Assembly (NCBI GenBank): GCA_902775975.1
Contig: CACYOC010000003.1
Location: 80,939 to 144,938, forward strand
From: an uncultured Bacteroidales bacterium
Lineage (GTDB): Bacteria; Bacteroidota; Bacteroidia; Bacteroidales; Bacteroidaceae
DNA: 64,000 nt
Direction of reading: 5' to 3'
A program made the translations under genes and the position numbers. This document shows, in pieces, positions 1 through 7,000 of this stretch (within the stretch, counting starts at the first letter, position 1; each line of letters begins with the position of its first letter). The notes beneath the pieces are model-generated. The model was not told the DNA's origin. It searched no databases and saw nothing but the letters and a program-made list of their open reading frames with translations.

Positions 1-1662
1 GGTCCTGCCGTATGGAGCCCGAGAGCGCAATGCGACAGGGGAAAATTCATCTGGAAATGGCGATCGGTGCTTGACGAAACTCCCAACCTTGACATCTGGC
101 AAGATCAGGCAGAAGAGCTGCTAACGGAAACGATGCCTGACGGTTCACCCGTCAAGAAACAAGTGGTAGGCGTTCGTACTGTCTGGGGTTGTGAGCTTCG
201 CGCCAAAGCGGTGATTATTACTGCCGGCACCTTCCTCAACGGACTGATGCACATCGGACGGAAGATGGTAGAGGGAGGACGAATAGCGGAACCTGCCGCA
301 CACCATCTGACGGAAAGCATCACACAACACGGCATCCGTGCTGCCCGCATGAAAACGGGTACCCCCGTCCGCATAGATAAGAGAAGCGTACACTTTGAAG
401 ACATGGAGCGGCAGGATGGAGAAAACGGATATTATCAATTCTCCTATATGGGCGAACAACGCCCCCTACAACAGCTGCCCTGCTGGGTGTGCTATACCAA
501 CGAAAAGGTGCATGAGACGTTGCGTAGCGGACTGGCAGACTCCCCTCTTTACAACGGACAGATACAGTCGATAGGACCACGTTATTGTCCGTCGATAGAG
601 ACCAAGCTGGTCACATTCCCGGAACGTCCACAGCATTTGTTATTCTTGGAACCGGAGGGCGAAGACACTAACGAGATGTATCTCAACGGTTTCTCTTCCT
701 CGCTGCCCATGGACGTACAGATAGCAGCTTTAAGACATATTCCTGCCTTAAGAGACGTGAAGGTTTATCGTCCTGGATATGCCATAGAATACGACTTCTT
801 CGACCCAACGCAACTGAAACACTCTCTGGAATCGAAGGTGGTCAGCGGACTCTTTATGGCAGGACAAGTCAATGGCACCACAGGCTACGAGGAAGCAGGA
901 GGACAAGGAACAATAGCTGGTATCAATGCTGCACTCTTTGCTGGCGCAGCAGGCAGCGATGAAAATACACCGAAAACGACTTTTGAACTGAAGCGCGATG
1001 AGGCTTATATCGGTGTGCTGATTGATGACTTGGTGACAAAAGGAGTCGATGAACCATACCGAATGTTTACCTCGAGAGCCGAATATCGTATCCTGCTACG
1101 ACAGGACGATGCCGATGCGAGACTGACCGAGCGAGCATATGAATTAGGCATCGCCAAACGAGAACGCTACGACTGGTGGATGGAAAAGAAAAAGGCGATT
1201 GAGGCGATAGAAAGCTTCTGCAAGAACTATGCCATCAAACCCAAAACGGTCATCGGAGCACTGGAAGCTATCGGCTCTACCCCACTCGTCTATGGTTGTA
1301 AACTGGAAGACTTGGTGGCACGTCCGGAACTGAATTTCGAGAAGCTATACGACATCGTTCCAGAATTAAAAGAGGTCATCAGCCATCTTCCCAACCGTCA
1401 AGAAGAAATAGCAGAAGCTGCAGAGATACGCATCAAATATAAAGGATATATAGAACGTGAACAACTGGTCGCAGAGAAGATGCACCGACTGGAGAACATC
1501 AAGATTAAAGGTCGTTTTGACTATCCAAATCTAACGGCTATCTCCACGGAAGCCCGCCAAAAGCTGGAACGCATACAACCAGAAACACTGGCACAGGCCA
1601 GTAGAATACCGGGTGTTTCCCCCAGCGACATCAACGCCATGTTGGTGTTGATGGGTAGATAG
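1..1662 (+). CDS. mnmG: MnmG (GidA), tRNA uridine-34 modification enzyme, 5'-truncated
   Basis: The frame is already open at base 1, so the gene starts outside the window: 553 codons are present against roughly 620-630 in the family, and the missing part holds the N-terminal FAD Rossmann motif. With MnmE the enzyme installs a carboxymethylaminomethyl group on U34 of certain tRNAs in the cytosol, using FAD and a folate. Visible motifs are SPRAQCDRGKF near codon 8, TPNLDIWQ, GTFLNG, GRIAEPA, RPGYAIEYDF, the C-terminal FAD motif GTTGYEEAGGQG near codon 290 and FTSRAEYRILLR. The GTG at 67 is an internal codon, not the start. The stop codon abuts a parS-like palindrome. Identification is secure. 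Confidence 0.97.
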   Translation, partial: GPAVWSPRAQCDRGKFIWKWRSVLDETPNLDIWQDQAEELLTETMPDGSPVKKQVVGVRTVWGCELRAKAVIITAGTFLNGLMHIGRKMVEGGRIAEPAAHHLTESITQHGIRAARMKTGTPVRIDKRSVHFEDMERQDGENGYYQFSYMGEQRPLQQLPCWVCYTNEKVHETLRSGLADSPLYNGQIQSIGPRYCPSIETKLVTFPERPQHLLFLEPEGEDTNEMYLNGFSSSLPMDVQIAALRHIPALRDVKVYRPGYAIEYDFFDPTQLKHSLESKVVSGLFMAGQVNGTTGYEEAGGQGTIAGINAALFAGAAGSDENTPKTTFELKRDEAYIGVLIDDLVTKGVDEPYRMFTSRAEYRILLRQDDADARLTERAYELGIAKRERYDWWMEKKKAIEAIESFCKNYAIKPKTVIGALEAIGSTPLVYGCKLEDLVARPELNFEKLYDIVPELKEVISHLPNRQEEIAEAAEIRIKYKGYIEREQLVAEKMHRLENIKIKGRFDYPNLTAISTEARQKLERIQPETLAQASRIPGVSPSDINAMLVLMGR

Positions 1663-1677
1663 GTTTCACGTGAAACA
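1662..1677. promoter_or_regulatory. parS-like site 1 (ParB-binding palindrome)
   Basis: The perfect 14-base palindrome GTTTCACGTGAAAC (1663-1676) with flanking G and A matches 15 of 16 bases of the widely conserved chromosomal parS consensus TGTTTCACGTGAAACA. It begins at the last base of the mnmG stop codon. A second copy lies 647 bases downstream. parS sites normally cluster near the replication origin. ParB binding itself is inferred. Confidence 0.85.
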
Positions 1678-1765
1678 AAACGAGTACCCTGCTACTACGA
1701 ACCAGAACAAAAGAGAATCAAAGTCTTTAGAAAGAAGTTAAAAACAATGTTAAACCAATAAGAAC

Positions 1766-2296
1766 ATGAATAAGGAAATTATTATCAAGAATTTGCGTTG
1801 CATACCCGACTTCCCGAAGAAGGGTATCAACTTCCGTGACGTAACTACACTGTACCAAAATGCAGAATGCCTCAAATCAATGACCGAGGACATCTACAAT
1901 CTGTACAAAGACAAGGGCATCACTAAAGTAGTAGGTATAGAAAGTCGCGGTTTCGTCATGGCTTCGGCAGTAGCACCAAAACTAAATGCAGGAGTGGTGT
2001 TGGCCCGTAAACCGGGAAAACTACCTGCCACTGTCATTAAGGAAAGTTTTTCGAAAGAATACGGAGTGGATACCGTTGAAATGCACTTAGACTCCATCAA
2101 CGAAAATGATATAGTGCTGATCCATGACGACCTCTTAGCAACGGGAGGTACCGCCTTAGCTACGCTCAAGTTGGTTAAACACTTCAAACCTAAAGCAGTC
2201 TATATGAACTTTATCATCGAAATAACCGATGAAGGACTACACGGGCGCGATGTGTTTGATGGTCTTGTTGATGTGACAGCATTGGTAACCTTATAA
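1766..2296 (+). CDS. apt: adenine phosphoribosyltransferase
   Basis: Cytosolic purine-salvage enzyme converting adenine and PRPP to AMP. The 176 residues are the normal family length. GIESRGF (57-63), the ARKPGKLPA region (80-88) and the PRPP-binding loop VLIHDDLLATGGTA (117-130) are all intact. The ATG at 1766 gives the usual family N-terminus ending in IPDFPKKGINFRD. The gene lies between mnmG and uvrC, with a parS-like palindrome on each side, which is a regulatory or segregational context unrelated to its enzymatic role. The 103-base leader shows no obvious riboswitch. Confidence 0.96.
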   Translation: MNKEIIIKNLRCIPDFPKKGINFRDVTTLYQNAECLKSMTEDIYNLYKDKGITKVVGIESRGFVMASAVAPKLNAGVVLARKPGKLPATVIKESFSKEYGVDTVEMHLDSINENDIVLIHDDLLATGGTALATLKLVKHFKPKAVYMNFIIEITDEGLHGRDVFDGLVDVTALVTL

Positions 2297-2308
2297 GGAT
2301 AGGACAAA

Positions 2309-2324
2309 CGTTTCACGTGAAACA
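2309..2324. promoter_or_regulatory. parS-like site 2 (ParB-binding palindrome)
   Basis: GTTTCACGTGAAAC occupies 2310-2323 in the apt-uvrC gap, ending 7 bases before the uvrC ATG. With its flanking C and A it matches 15 of 16 bases of the parS consensus. The identical core to site 1, in the neighbouring intergenic gap, argues against chance. Confidence 0.85.
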
Positions 2325-2330
2325 CAAACC

Positions 2331-4163
2331 ATGACAAAGGAAGAGAATGAGGCGCGTCTCAAGAGGTTGAAAGGTATTGTCAGTGCGATGCCTGAGAAAC
2401 CGGGCAGCTATCAATACTATGATGCTGACGGAACGATTATCTATGTCGGTAAGGCAAAGAATCTAAAGAGTCGCGTTTCTTCTTATTTCCATACCGAGGT
2501 GGATCGTTTCAAAACCAAAGTGCTTGTTTCCAAGATTTGGGATATCAGTTATACGGTCGTTAATACCGAAGAAGATGCGTTGTTGCTGGAAAATTCTTTG
2601 ATAAAGAAGTACAATCCACGATATAATGTTCTTCTGAAGGACGGAAAGACCTATCCGAGCATCTGTGTGACGAAAGAATACCTTCCGCGCATCTTTTCCA
2701 CCAGAACCATCAATAAGAAATGGGGAACGTACTATGGTCCTTATTCGCATATTTCATCAATGTATGCGGTACTGGAACTTATCAAGAAACTGTACCGTCC
2801 CAGAACCTGTCGTTTTCCCATCACAGAAGAGAGCGTCAATCAAAAGAAGCACCAGGTGTGTCTGGAATACCATATCAAGAACTGCTATGGTCCTTGCATA
2901 GGCAAACAGTCGCACGAGGCGTACATGAAAAACATCGCTCAAGCACTTGAAATACTGAAGGGAAACACCCGTGAAGTGTTGCGTCAGATGAAGGATGAAA
3001 TGCTCTCATTAGCGGAGGAACTACGTTTTGAAGAGGCAGAGGAAATCAAACGCAGATACCTGCTCATAGAACAGTTTGTGGCTAAGAGTGAAGTCGTGAG
3101 TCATACCATTGACAACGTCGATGTCTTCTCCGTTACCAACGATGAAAAGCTGGCGTTTGTCAACTATATCCACGTGGCAAACGGACAAATCAACCAGTCG
3201 TTTACCTTTGAATACAAAAAGAAATTGGATGAAAGTGACGAGGAACTGCTCCAACTGGCTATTGCAGAGATGCGCGAACGTTTTCATAGTCATGCCAAGG
3301 AGATTATCCTGCCTGCAGAGATAGACCTTGACTTGGAAGGGGTTACCATCACTATTCCACAGCGAGGCGATAAGAAAACACTGCTGGAACTATCGTTGAT
3401 GAACGGCAAACAGTATAAGTTTGACCGCTTGAAACAAGCAGAAAAGCTGAATCCGGAACAGAAGCAAGTCAGGCTCATGAAAGAGTTGCAGGACTTGCTG
3501 CATCTGCCCAAGATGCCCTACCAGATAGAGTGTTTTGACAATAGCAATATTTCCGGTTCTGATGCTGTAGCTGCCTGCGTGGTTTTCAAGAAAATGAAAC
3601 CCTCCAAGCAAGACTATCGTAAATACAATATTAAAACCGTCGTAGGCCCTGATGACTATGCTTCCATGAAAGAGGTGGTCTATCGCCGCTACAAGCGCCT
3701 GACAGAGGAAGAACAACCCCTACCCGACCTCATTGTAGCCGATGGAGGCAAAGGGCAAATGGAGGTCATCCGACAAGCGGTACAAGACGAATTAGGACTG
3801 GATATTCCTATAGCAGGACTGGCAAAGGATAATCGGCACCGAACCAATGAACTGCTGTATGGATTTCCTCCACGAGTAATTGGCATGAAGACCAACTCCG
3901 AGCTATTCCGGGTGCTCACCCAACTACAGGATGAGGTACACCGTTTTGCCATTACTTTCCATAGAGAGAAGCGTTCTAAACACGCCTTACACTCAGAGCT
4001 AGATGACATTAAAGGCATTGGTCCTAAGACCCGTGAAGAGCTTTTAAACCACTTCAAAACGGTAAAACGTATCCATGAAGAGAGTCTTGAGACACTGTCA
4101 GCCGTCATAGGGACGGCTAAAGCCACGATCATCTATCGATACTTCCACCCAGAAAATGAGTAG
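2331..4163 (+). CDS. uvrC: UvrC, excinuclease ABC subunit C
   Basis: Nuclease subunit of nucleotide excision repair: it cuts on both sides of a lesion handed over by UvrAB. The 610-residue protein has the expected order of parts. An N-terminal GIY-YIG nuclease begins at KPGSYQYYDADG and continues with IIYVGKAKNLKSR (about 23-49). A UVR motif contains LAEELRFEEAEEIKRR (about 225-240). The RNase-H-like C-terminal nuclease shows ECFDNSNISGSDAVA and PDLIVADGGKGQ. A helix-hairpin-helix end reads LDDIKGIGPKTREELL. The ATG at 2331 follows parS-like site 2 directly. No truncation or frameshift is visible. Confidence 0.97.
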   Translation: MTKEENEARLKRLKGIVSAMPEKPGSYQYYDADGTIIYVGKAKNLKSRVSSYFHTEVDRFKTKVLVSKIWDISYTVVNTEEDALLLENSLIKKYNPRYNVLLKDGKTYPSICVTKEYLPRIFSTRTINKKWGTYYGPYSHISSMYAVLELIKKLYRPRTCRFPITEESVNQKKHQVCLEYHIKNCYGPCIGKQSHEAYMKNIAQALEILKGNTREVLRQMKDEMLSLAEELRFEEAEEIKRRYLLIEQFVAKSEVVSHTIDNVDVFSVTNDEKLAFVNYIHVANGQINQSFTFEYKKKLDESDEELLQLAIAEMRERFHSHAKEIILPAEIDLDLEGVTITIPQRGDKKTLLELSLMNGKQYKFDRLKQAEKLNPEQKQVRLMKELQDLLHLPKMPYQIECFDNSNISGSDAVAACVVFKKMKPSKQDYRKYNIKTVVGPDDYASMKEVVYRRYKRLTEEEQPLPDLIVADGGKGQMEVIRQAVQDELGLDIPIAGLAKDNRHRTNELLYGFPPRVIGMKTNSELFRVLTQLQDEVHRFAITFHREKRSKHALHSELDDIKGIGPKTREELLNHFKTVKRIHEESLETLSAVIGTAKATIIYRYFHPENE

Positions 4164-4178
4164 TTTTTATACGCTAAA

Positions 4179-4210
4179 TTTGGAGGTATCAAAATTATTG
4201 CTTAACTTTG
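4179..4210 (+). promoter_or_regulatory. Bacteroidota promoter of dtd
   Basis: TTTG at 4179-4182, a 20-base spacer, then TAACTTTG at 4203-4210 match the Bacteroidota housekeeping promoter exactly. The dtd ATG lies only 4 bases after the -7 box, so the transcript is predicted to be leaderless or nearly so. Confidence 0.8.
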
Positions 4211-4214
4211 CAGC

Positions 4215-4667
4215 ATGAGAGCCGTAATACAACGTGTAAAACACGCCAGCGTCACTATAGATGGAGTTACTAAATCAGCTATCCGAGAGGGTTTTCTGAT
4301 ACTCCTTGGCATCTGTGAAGAAGACCATGAAGAAGATGTGGACTGGTTGGTACATAAGATAGCTCATCTGAGGGTCTTTGACGATGATCAGCATGTGATG
4401 AACCGCTCTCTGCTCGACATAGATGGAGAAGCGTTGGTGGTCAGCCAGTTTACCCTATATGCCAGCTATAAAAAAGGAAACAGACCCTCGTGGTTTGGAG
4501 CAGGAAGTCACGAGCACTCTATCCCACTCTATCATGCTTTCTGTGAGAAACTTACAGAGGCTATTGGGAAGCCAGTAGGTACAGGAGAGTTCGGGGCTGA
4601 CATGAAAGTAGAATTGCTAAACGACGGTCCAGTAACCATCTGCATGGACACTAAAAATAAAGAATAA
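4215..4667 (+). CDS. dtd: D-aminoacyl-tRNA deacylase
   Basis: Proofreading enzyme that hydrolyses D-amino acids (and glycine) mischarged on tRNAs. At 150 residues it is the normal length. Both signature segments that build the active site across the dimer are present: SQFTLYA (about 76-82) and the C-terminal NDGPVT, near residue 137. A consensus promoter ends 4 bases before the ATG, so translation probably begins at or very close to the 5' end of the mRNA. The next gene starts 5 bases after this stop, so the two are likely co-transcribed. Confidence 0.96.
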   Translation: MRAVIQRVKHASVTIDGVTKSAIREGFLILLGICEEDHEEDVDWLVHKIAHLRVFDDDQHVMNRSLLDIDGEALVVSQFTLYASYKKGNRPSWFGAGSHEHSIPLYHAFCEKLTEAIGKPVGTGEFGADMKVELLNDGPVTICMDTKNKE

Positions 4668-4672
4668 CGACT

Positions 4673-5017
4673 ATGACGCTACAAGAAGCGCAACATGCTG
4701 TAGATGAGTGGATTAAGACGTACGGAGTGCGTTATTTCTCGGAATTAACCAACATGGCTGTTCTTACAGAAGAAGTAGGCGAATTAGCCAGAATCATTGC
4801 CCGTCGGTATGGTGAGCAGTCATGGAAGAAAGACGATCCGCGAGGTGCTGACAATGGTCAGCAGGCTTTAGAAGACGAGATGGCAGATGTACTATGGGTA
4901 CTGCTCTGCCTGGCCAATCAAACCGGAATCGACCTAACCGAAGCGCTGAAGAAGAACCTTGAAAAGAAGACCGCTCGCGACAAAGAAAGACATCAAAACA
5001 ATAGTAAACTCAAATAA
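4673..5017 (+). CDS. MazG-like nucleotide pyrophosphohydrolase
   Basis: A 114-residue all-alpha NTP pyrophosphohydrolase of the MazG-like family, which turns non-canonical or excess NTPs into NMPs. The paired metal-binding motifs are visible: EEVGELARIIARR (about 29-41) and DEMADVLWVLLCLANQ (about 68-83). It follows dtd by 5 bases and precedes deoC by 24, so it sits in a small housekeeping group. The exact substrate cannot be read from sequence. Confidence 0.88.
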   Translation: MTLQEAQHAVDEWIKTYGVRYFSELTNMAVLTEEVGELARIIARRYGEQSWKKDDPRGADNGQQALEDEMADVLWVLLCLANQTGIDLTEALKKNLEKKTARDKERHQNNSKLK

Positions 5018-5041
5018 ATATTAACTTAAAATCTTAGTATT

Positions 5042-5935
5042 ATGGAAGAAATTAAAAGTAAGTACGAACAGGCATTAAGCAAGTACAACTGCAATGTTGA
5101 CGAAGCCGCTGTAGCAGCAGCTGTGAAGAAGATTGTTGAAGAAAGAGTTCCGAAGAACAACACCGAGGAAATCAAGAAATTCCTGTTTAGCTGTGTATGT
5201 ATGACCACCCTCACCACACAAGACTCTGACGAGAGCGTTCTGAAGCTGGTGGAGAAAGTGAATAAGTTTGCTCACGAATATCCTGATATGCCCCATGTTG
5301 CCACGGTTGTTACTTATCCCCGTTTTGCCAGATTGGTGGCAGAATCCTTAGAGGTGGAGGGTGTTATTCCAACCGTTGTCAGTGGTGCTTTCCCCTCTTC
5401 TCAGGCTCTGTTGGAAATCAAGGTTGCTGAGACACAGCTCGCTGTGCAGGATGGTGCTGAGAACGTAGATATCGTGATGCATGTCGGTGAGTTCCTGGCT
5501 GGCGACTACGAGACCGTTTGCGACGAGATTTGGGAGCAGAAGGCTGCCTGCGGTAATGTTCCTATGAAGGTGATCCTGGAAACGGGCGACCTGCTGAATC
5601 TGTCGAACGTCAAAAAAGCTTCTCTACTGTCAATGTATGCTGGTGCTGATTACATCAAGACCTCTACTGGTAAGGAGAAGGTCGGTGCTACTCCTGAGGC
5701 CGTTTACGTCATGTGTCAGGCTATCAAGGAATACTACGACCAGACAGGTATCATGATTGGTTTGAAGCCTGCAGGAGGTATTAATACCGTGAATGATGCC
5801 ATCACCTATTATAGTATCGTTGAAGAAGTACTGGGTAAGAAGTGGCTCACCAACTATTACTTCCGCCTGGGAACCAGCCGTCTGCCCAACTTGGTACTGA
5901 GCGATTTGGCTGGCAAGGAAGTGAAGTTCTTCTAA
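5042..5935 (+). CDS. deoC: deoxyribose-phosphate aldolase
   Basis: Class I aldolase cleaving 2-deoxyribose-5-phosphate to acetaldehyde and glyceraldehyde-3-phosphate in deoxynucleoside catabolism. It has 297 residues, toward the long end for the family. The Schiff-base lysine is K206 in GADYIKTSTG, and the proton-relay lysine is K242 in LKPAGGI. NVDIVMHVGEFLAGD and FRLGTSRLPNLV are further family segments. Its stop overlaps the stop of the convergent polyprenyl synthase gene by four bases. No terminator is visible between them. Confidence 0.95.
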   Translation: MEEIKSKYEQALSKYNCNVDEAAVAAAVKKIVEERVPKNNTEEIKKFLFSCVCMTTLTTQDSDESVLKLVEKVNKFAHEYPDMPHVATVVTYPRFARLVAESLEVEGVIPTVVSGAFPSSQALLEIKVAETQLAVQDGAENVDIVMHVGEFLAGDYETVCDEIWEQKAACGNVPMKVILETGDLLNLSNVKKASLLSMYAGADYIKTSTGKEKVGATPEAVYVMCQAIKEYYDQTGIMIGLKPAGGINTVNDAITYYSIVEEVLGKKWLTNYYFRLGTSRLPNLVLSDLAGKEVKFF

Positions 5936-6912
5936 TAGTTACGCTGAACGACGTAATCAACATAGGCTGTCAGGGCATCCCTGATAGCCTTTTCTTTTAC
6001 CCACTCGTCAATATATTGATAGCAGCTACGGCTGAGTTCCTCCATTTTTCGCTCAGCATAAGCGATGCCACCCTGCTCTTTCGTAAAGGATACTAAGCAA
6101 GCGATTTCATCGGCTGTAACAGTACCTGCCTTAACCTTTCTGGCAAGCGTTGTCATGATCTCGTCATGCGTAGTGTTCAGGGCATAGATAACAGGAAGTG
6201 TGAGTTTTCCCTCTAACATATCATTACCGGTGGGTTTTCCTATGTCAGCAGCATCGAAATAATCGAAGATATCATCACGGATTTGGAAAATCATACCCAA
6301 CTGCTCTCCAAACTTTCGAGCTCGTTCCACATCATTTTCCGAAGCACCGGCAGAAAGCGCGCCCACGGCAGCACAGACTTCAAAAAGCATTGCCGTCTTC
6401 TGCCTGATAATCTGATAATAGACCGATTCATCGAAGTCTTTACGCTGGATATTATCCAACTGAAGTAGTTCTCCCGCAGAGAGCGTCTGCCCCAGTTCTG
6501 CCAACAACTCCACAATCCTGGGCTGACCCGTATAAGCAACATGCAGCAAAGAAGTAGAAAGAATATAATCACCTACTAATACCGCCACCTTATTATTTAA
6601 GAAAGCATTAACAGAGGGTTGTCCTCGGCGCTCATTACTCTCATCCACTACATCGTCGTGCACCAGCGATGCCGTATGTAGCAACTCTAAACTGACAGCA
6701 GCGTGATGCGTCACTTCAGAAACGTGGCCATAGTTCTTAGCCATCAGCAACGTCAAGATAGGTCGCATTCTTTTGCCGCCACGCTGAGCGATATGCTTCA
6801 GTGCAAGTTCTAACATGCCGGCTTGTGGAGCAGCCATCGCTTGTCCAAACATCACGGAGAAATCGGCTAATTCCTTCTCGATAGGGTACTTAATGATGCT
6901 TAAATAATCCAT
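5932..6912 (-). CDS. polyprenyl diphosphate synthase (octaprenyl synthase-like)
   Basis: All-trans prenyltransferase that extends allylic diphosphates with IPP, probably to make the menaquinone side chain. The 326-residue protein carries both aspartate-rich motifs: DDVVD at 86-90 (within SLVHDDVVDES) and DDIFD at 213-217. GGKRMRPIL (45-53) is the conserved IPP-binding stretch. Chain length is not safely predictable; small residues before the first motif fit a long-chain enzyme. It is divergent from polA and has its own consensus promoter. Confidence 0.9.
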   Translation of the reverse strand: MDYLSIIKYPIEKELADFSVMFGQAMAAPQAGMLELALKHIAQRGGKRMRPILTLLMAKNYGHVSEVTHHAAVSLELLHTASLVHDDVVDESNERRGQPSVNAFLNNKVAVLVGDYILSTSLLHVAYTGQPRIVELLAELGQTLSAGELLQLDNIQRKDFDESVYYQIIRQKTAMLFEVCAAVGALSAGASENDVERARKFGEQLGMIFQIRDDIFDYFDAADIGKPTGNDMLEGKLTLPVIYALNTTHDEIMTTLARKVKAGTVTADEIACLVSFTKEQGGIAYAERKMEELSRSCYQYIDEWVKEKAIRDALTAYVDYVVQRNY

Positions 6913-6931
6913 GAGTATTATAATTTTCCGA

Positions 6932-6964
6932 CAAAATTAGTGAAAATAATTGGATAGCAGCAAA
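6932..6964 (-). promoter_or_regulatory. promoter of polyprenyl synthase gene
   Basis: Read on the - strand: TTTG (6961-6964), a 21-base spacer, TAATTTTG (6932-6939). It overlaps the divergent polA promoter in the same 90-base gap. Confidence 0.65.
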
Positions 6965-6980
6965 TTTTTTAGTAATTTTA
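6950..6980 (+). promoter_or_regulatory. probable polA promoter
   Basis: TTG (6950-6952), a 20-base spacer, TAATTTTA (6973-6980), slightly off the TAnnTTTG consensus. It lies 20 bases before the polA ATG and overlaps the divergent promoter. Confidence 0.5.
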
Positions 6981-7000
6981 CACGGAAAATTTGAAATGTT

